A stretch of 9,976 nt of DNA from the NCBI GenBank assembly GCA_025455125.1, contig JALONE010000041.1, forward strand, positions 1-9,976, in the 5' to 3' direction. Numbering within the stretch: position 1 is the first letter of the stretch; each line of letters starts with the position of its first letter. Source of the stretch: Bacteroidota bacterium (lineage in GTDB: Bacteria; Bacteroidota; Ignavibacteria; UBA10030). Positions 6,683 to 9,976 of this stretch are shown one piece after another. The notes under the pieces are model-generated. The model saw nothing but the letters and a program-made list of their open reading frames with translations, had not been told where the DNA came from and searched no databases. The translations under genes were made by a program, and so were the position numbers.

Positions 6683-6717
6683 AATCAACAATCACAAATC
6701 AACAATCGTAAATGTCA
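6683..6717. repeat. Heptamer tandem array AATCNNN, copy 2
   Basis: Five 7-base units in exact register: AATCAAC, AATCACA, AATCAAC, AATCGTA, AATGTCA. It ends with the same AATCGTA-AATG units as the array at 1143-1184 and begins 9 bases upstream of the DUF2461 start codon, so it lies in the leader of that gene if the two upstream genes are cotranscribed. Confidence 0.8.
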
Positions 6718-6720
6718 TTA

Positions 6721-6752
6721 CTCACTCACCAAATCACCCAATCACTCAATCC
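6721..6752. repeat. Octamer tandem array across the murQ stop codon
   Basis: Four 8-base units: CTCACTCA, CCAAATCA, CCCAATCA, CTCAATCC. The first two are identical, in order, to units of the array after dnaX (1302-1317). The array covers the murQ stop (6742-6744) and its last codons, so the C-terminal residues Arg-Ile-Glu are partly encoded by repeat sequence. Confidence 0.75.
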
Positions 6753-7697
6753 TATATTCCTTCCCCTCAATCGCCTGCCGCACAAATCCGTCCGAGCGTT
6801 CCAGTCTCCGCTTCGCTTCGTCGCGATCGACGTTCGCTTTGATCATCACGAGTGCGGTCTTGACGTGATAGTTCGCCTTCTCGAGAAACTCAACGGCCCC
6901 TTCGTACGAGACGCCAGTGATGGTCATGACGATCCGCTTCGCTCGCTCACGGAGCTTCAGGTTCGTCATCTGCAGGTCGATCATCATGTTCTCGTACACC
7001 TTGCCGAGACGGATCATTGCCGCGGTGGTAATCATGTTGAGGACGAGCTTCTGCGCGGTTCCGGACTTCATCCGCGTTGAACCCATCACAACTTCAGGTC
7101 CTACCTCGGGACAGATCGGGACATCGACCGCCTTGGCGAGATCGGTGTATGCAGGATCATCGAATCGCGAGCGGGGATTGGTGGTGACATACAGAGTGCA
7201 CCTCGCTCCTTCGCGCGAATGACCGCTCCGATGACATAGGGTGTCCGCAGGCTCGCTGCGATCCCGCAAACCACATCGTTCGGTCCAACGTTGAGCGCAT
7301 CGACCTCTTTGGCTCCGTTCTCTTTGTGGTCTTCCGCCCCTTCCTGTGCGCGGAACATCGCCTTCTCCCCTCCGGCGATGAATCCCTGAACCATCTCGGG
7401 ATCCGATCCGTACGTGGGGGGACATTCTGCCGCATCGAGAACGCCAAGCCGTCCGCTTGTTCCCGCCCCGAAGTAGAGAAGCCGCCCGCCATTCCGGAAG
7501 GCATGCACCACCAGGTCCACCGCCTTCGCGATATGCGGGATCTGCGTCTCGACCGCCAACGCGATTCGCTTATCCTCGTCGTTGATGAGGGTGACGATCT
7601 CCAGCGACGACCGGGCATCGATATCCATGCTTGCCGGATTGCGTTGCTCAGTGGAGAGGTCTTTCAACTGCTCAAAGAGTTTCTTGGAATCAGACAT
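6742..7697 (-). pseudogene. murQ: N-acetylmuramic acid 6-phosphate etherase, one frameshift
   Basis: MurQ cleaves the lactyl ether of MurNAc-6-phosphate to give GlcNAc-6-phosphate and D-lactate in cytoplasmic peptidoglycan recycling. The first reading frame, from ATG 7697, has the SIS sugar-phosphate motif GAGTSGRLG (77-85), ECPPTYG with the catalytic Glu91 and GAED with Glu122; these match E. coli Glu83 and Glu114 with a constant offset of 8. Homology stops after RAKERGA (residue 167) and resumes in another frame at TLYVTTNPRS, continuing with EVGPEVVMGSTRMKSGTAQKLVLNM to the end. The break is at about 7195-7202 and a net loss of 1 or 4 bases explains it. Repaired, the protein would have about 319 residues, a little longer than E. 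coli MurQ (298). Everything else is intact, so a recent mutation or a sequencing error is likely. Unrepaired, the first frame ends at 7101. Residue 150 is Leu in GIAASLRTPYV, where Gly is usual. Confidence 0.9.
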
Positions 7698-7732
7698 AAT
7701 GGGATGAAAGATGATGAAGGTTGGGAGGATGT

Positions 7733-7825
7733 TGAGCCGTTGAGTAGTTGAGCCGATGAGTCTGTGGGCAAAACACCGATGCTTTTCCTCAAAGGCACAT
7801 AGACTCATGGGCTCAAAGGCTTACC
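7733..7825. repeat. Inverted pair of octamer arrays forming a long hairpin before murQ
   Basis: Five units read forward (TGAGCCGT, TGAGTAGT, TGAGCCGA, TGAGTCTG, TGGGCAAA; 7733-7772) and three read in reverse (GACTCATG, GGCTCAAA, GGCTTACC; 7802-7825). Together they form a stem between 7748-7769 and 7795-7816: TTGAGCC with GGCTCAA, then ATGAGTCT with AGACTCAT, then shorter paired segments, around a loop of about 25 bases. It fills most of the 133-bp gap between rsmG and murQ. No U-tract follows the stem. Confidence 0.7.
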
Positions 7826-7830
7826 ATTCC

Positions 7831-8523
7831 TCAAAACTCAACTACCACAATTTTCTTGTCCGAATCAAGAAACTCGGTCACGTCGGCGAGTGCAAGGGGT
7901 ATTGTGTGGACATCTTTTGCTCCTGAAACGCGTCGCGCGTGGAGGATCTCCTTGAACATATCTCCCCCTTTGAGCGTCACCAAGCGACGTGCGGGATTCG
8001 ACGGATTCAAGAAGGGCTTTCCCCATTTGATCAGGTCGTTCAACGATGCAACGGCGCGAGCGACGACAAGGTCATATGCACCAGAGTGGGCAGGTTCCTT
8101 CCCAACATCTTCCGCTCTTCCCCACCGGGTCTCGATGCCGGTCAGTCCAAGCTGTGCCACCATGTTCGAGACGGCGTCGATCTTCTTTTTGGTGGAATCG
8201 AGCAGAAGGAAGGTGAGGTCAGGCCGCACGATCTTCATCGGAATTCCCGGCAATCCGCCTCCGGTTCCGAGGTCGAGAACGCGCAGGCCCAAGGGGACCT
8301 CCATCCGCATGAGCAACGTGAGAGAATGAAGGATGTGGCTCTGCCAGATGTTCGGCTCGTCCTTCCGGGAAACCAAGTTGATGTCCCGGTTCCACTTGAA
8401 CAGCAGTTCCGCATAGCGGGCGAGTTGCTCGAGTTGTTCGTCCGACAGGCTTAGACCGTTCTTCTGGCAAACGGTGCGGAGCCAGATTTCGTGGCTCGCG
8501 TTGATTTGGGATTCGTCGTTCAT
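7831..8523 (-). CDS. rsmG: 16S rRNA (guanine-527-N7)-methyltransferase RsmG
   Basis: RsmG (GidB) uses S-adenosylmethionine to methylate N7 of G527 in 16S rRNA; its loss gives low-level streptomycin resistance in several bacteria. The 230-residue product is of usual length or slightly longer. Visible blocks are an N-terminal helical cap with WNRDINLVSRKD (44-55) and HILHSLTLL, the Rossmann SAM-binding motif LDLGTGGGLPG (83-93), LLLDSTKKKIDAV (106-118), RAEDV, and YDLVVARAVASL (150-161) with a later TLKGG segment. The ATG at 8523 is the first sensible start. The 16 bases before it are a parS site and no Shine-Dalgarno sequence is present. The gene follows mnmG after 25 bp and is almost certainly cotranscribed with it, the classic gidA-gidB pair. 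Confidence 0.97.
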   Translation of the reverse strand: MNDESQINASHEIWLRTVCQKNGLSLSDEQLEQLARYAELLFKWNRDINLVSRKDEPNIWQSHILHSLTLLMRMEVPLGLRVLDLGTGGGLPGIPMKIVRPDLTFLLLDSTKKKIDAVSNMVAQLGLTGIETRWGRAEDVGKEPAHSGAYDLVVARAVASLNDLIKWGKPFLNPSNPARRLVTLKGGDMFKEILHARRVSGAKDVHTIPLALADVTEFLDSDKKIVVVEF

Positions 8524-8539
8524 TGTTTCACGTGGAACA
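8524..8539. promoter_or_regulatory. parS centromere site (ParB binding)
   Basis: On the minus strand the 16 bases read TGTTCCACGTGAAACA, identical to the parS sequence of the B. subtilis spo0J region and one base from the symmetric consensus TGTTTCACGTGAAACA. ParB (Spo0J) binds such sites and spreads from them to load SMC and segregate origins. Sites cluster near oriC, often in or near gidA-gidB-parA-parB. Here the site fills 16 of the 25 bases between mnmG and rsmG and ends on the base before the rsmG ATG. No second copy was seen in the window. Confidence 0.93.
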
Positions 8540-8548
8540 TGGTATTGT

Positions 8549-9976
8549 TTATCCTCTGAGGTATACCATCAGGATGGATACGTCGGCAGGGGTGACCCCG
8601 CTGATGCGGGCCGCTTGCCCGATGGATGAGGGTTGGACTCGGCGGAGCTTTTCCCGGCCTTCCGCCGAGAGGGCTTTCAGTCTTGCATAGTCGAAGTCCG
8701 GGGGGATGAGTATCGCCTCACTTTGCTCGAATCGCTCGACCTCTTCGGTCTGCCGTGAGATGTATCCTTCGTACCGCAACTCGATCCCCACCTGCTCGAG
8801 GACCTCATTGCGGAGCCGTGCATCCGGCATGGCGCGCAAACCGGCAAAGAAGGCGTTGTGCCGGACCGATTCAAGCTCAAGAAGTCCGGCTAGCGCTGAA
8901 TTCGGGCGACGGAGGATCCTGGACAAGCGGTCGGTCTCGGCGAGGATGTCGCAACCCTGCGAAGCGAGAAGCGAATTGACCTCGTTCGGCGAAAAGGATA
9001 CCCGATCCGCCTCCTCGATCGTTTGCCTGATGAGACGTTCCTTCTCCCTGAGACGATCCACCAGGTCCCCCGGGATGAGACCGAACTTTGCCCCGCGTTC
9101 CATCAGACGCCGGTCGGCGTTGTCCTGGCGGAGGAGTAGCCGGTATTCCGCCCGTGAGGTGAACATCCTGTATGGCTCTTCGGTACTCTTGTTGACGAGG
9201 TCATCCACCAGAACGCCGATGTATGCCTCAGATCTCTTCAGAACGAACTCGTCATCGGCGTCTTTGGCTCGGAAGACGGCGTTGATTCCTGCGACAAGAC
9301 CCTGAGCTGCCGCCTCCTCATAACCGGAGGTCCCGTTTATTTGTCCCGCGAAGAACAGGCCGTCCACCAACTTGGTCTCGAGCGTACGCTTGACCTGATG
9401 CGGGGGAAAATAGTCGTATTCGACGGCATAGCCGGGACGGAGCATCCGAACATTCTCCAGGCCGGGGATTGTCCGGAGCCCCTCAATTTGGACATCCTCC
9501 GGGAGACTGGTCGAATAGCCGTTCACATAGACGACGTTGGTATCGTATCCCTCAGGCTCGAGGAAGATATGGTGGGATTCCCTTTCCGCGAATCGATTGA
9601 TCTTGTCTTCAATTGAAGGGCAGTAGCGCGGACCGAGCCCCTTGATCCGTCCGGTGAAAAGCGGAGATCGGCTGAATCCCCTTCTGAGCGCGTTATGCGT
9701 CTCCTCGTTCGTGCTCGTCATGAACATCGGAATGAGCTTGTTCGTGATGTTCGGGGTCCGGTAGGAGAACGGTTGAATGACCGGATCGCTGTGTTGCTCC
9801 TCCACCTTGGACATGTCGATGCTATGGAGGTCGATGCGAGGCGGGGTTCCGGTCTTGAGTCTTCCGCTGACGAGTCCGAGCTCTTGGAGCCGCTCCGTGA
9901 GGCCTGAAGATGGAGGTTCGTTGAAGCGCCCGCCGGAGACCGTGTGTTCTCCGGTATGCATGATCGCTCGCATAAA
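8549..9976 (-). CDS. mnmG: tRNA uridine-34 carboxymethylaminomethyl-modification enzyme MnmG, 5' end missing
   Basis: MnmG (GidA) is the FAD-dependent partner of MnmE; together they build cmnm5U at the wobble position of certain tRNAs in the cytoplasm. The visible 475 or so residues run to the natural stop at 8549. The frame is open at the window edge (a Phe codon precedes the first visible ATG), so an estimated 150-160 N-terminal residues, including the FAD-binding GxGxxG motif, lie outside. Seen here are GRLKTGTPPR, the RYCPSIEDK block whose Cys corresponds to the catalytic Cys277 of E. coli, the family signature GQINGTSGYEEAAAQG, the second signature TSRAEYRLLLRQDNADRRL, and the C-terminal MnmE/tRNA-binding domain ending PADVSILMVYLRG. 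It heads the mnmG-rsmG pair. Nothing appears truncated at the 3' end. Confidence 0.97.
   Translation of the reverse strand, partial: FMRAIMHTGEHTVSGGRFNEPPSSGLTERLQELGLVSGRLKTGTPPRIDLHSIDMSKVEEQHSDPVIQPFSYRTPNITNKLIPMFMTSTNEETHNALRRGFSRSPLFTGRIKGLGPRYCPSIEDKINRFAERESHHIFLEPEGYDTNVVYVNGYSTSLPEDVQIEGLRTIPGLENVRMLRPGYAVEYDYFPPHQVKRTLETKLVDGLFFAGQINGTSGYEEAAAQGLVAGINAVFRAKDADDEFVLKRSEAYIGVLVDDLVNKSTEEPYRMFTSRAEYRLLLRQDNADRRLMERGAKFGLIPGDLVDRLREKERLIRQTIEEADRVSFSPNEVNSLLASQGCDILAETDRLSRILRRPNSALAGLLELESVRHNAFFAGLRAMPDARLRNEVLEQVGIELRYEGYISRQTEEVERFEQSEAILIPPDFDYARLKALSAEGREKLRRVQPSSIGQAARISGVTPADVSILMVYLRG

Noticed and set aside
6047..6868. 273-residue plus-strand open frame opposite the DUF2461 gene and the murQ end
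   Set aside because: It runs across two minus-strand genes and the repeat arrays between them, and ends in low-complexity repeat translation.
7191..7205. Programmed frameshift in murQ
   Set aside because: There is no slippery heptamer or homopolymer at the break, and MurQ is not known to be recoded. A simple indel explains it.

Overview
The window looks like chromosome from a moderately GC-rich (mid-to-upper 50s %, judged by eye) member of the Bacteroidota sensu lato, most likely the Ignavibacteria/Kapabacteria side. The reasons are a PorV/PorQ-family outer-membrane protein, start codons almost without Shine-Dalgarno sequences, and a promoter before lon that fits the Bacteroidota TTTG / TAnnTTTG pattern. 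The species assignment is inference.

All seven genes lie on the minus strand, so transcription runs from position 9976 towards 1. In that order: mnmG (5' end outside the window), a 16-bp parS centromere site, rsmG, murQ (broken by one frameshift), a DUF2461 gene, lon, dnaX, and a PorV/PorQ-family gene. The mnmG-rsmG pair with a parS site between them is typical of the replication-origin region in many bacteria, so this segment probably lies near oriC, although no parA, parB, dnaA or DnaA-box cluster is visible. The genes are mostly housekeeping: tRNA and rRNA modification (mnmG, rsmG), peptidoglycan recycling (murQ), protein quality control (lon), the replicase clamp loader (dnaX) and an envelope protein.

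The most interesting signals are small. (1) dnaX carries a run of nine A residues at codons 377-379, at the expected gamma/tau boundary, and both shifted frames stop soon afterwards. This resembles the Thermus and E. coli dnaX recoding sites. (2) A parS identical to the Bacillus subtilis sequence ends on the base before the rsmG start codon. (3) The gaps are filled with repeats: hairpins with a constant 11-base loop and compensatory stem changes, degenerate 8-base tandem arrays, and 7-base AATCNNN arrays. (4) murQ has a single frameshift near 7195-7202. (5) The clamp-loader zinc site has Asp in place of one Cys. I found no CRISPR array, tRNA, rRNA, transposase or phage gene.
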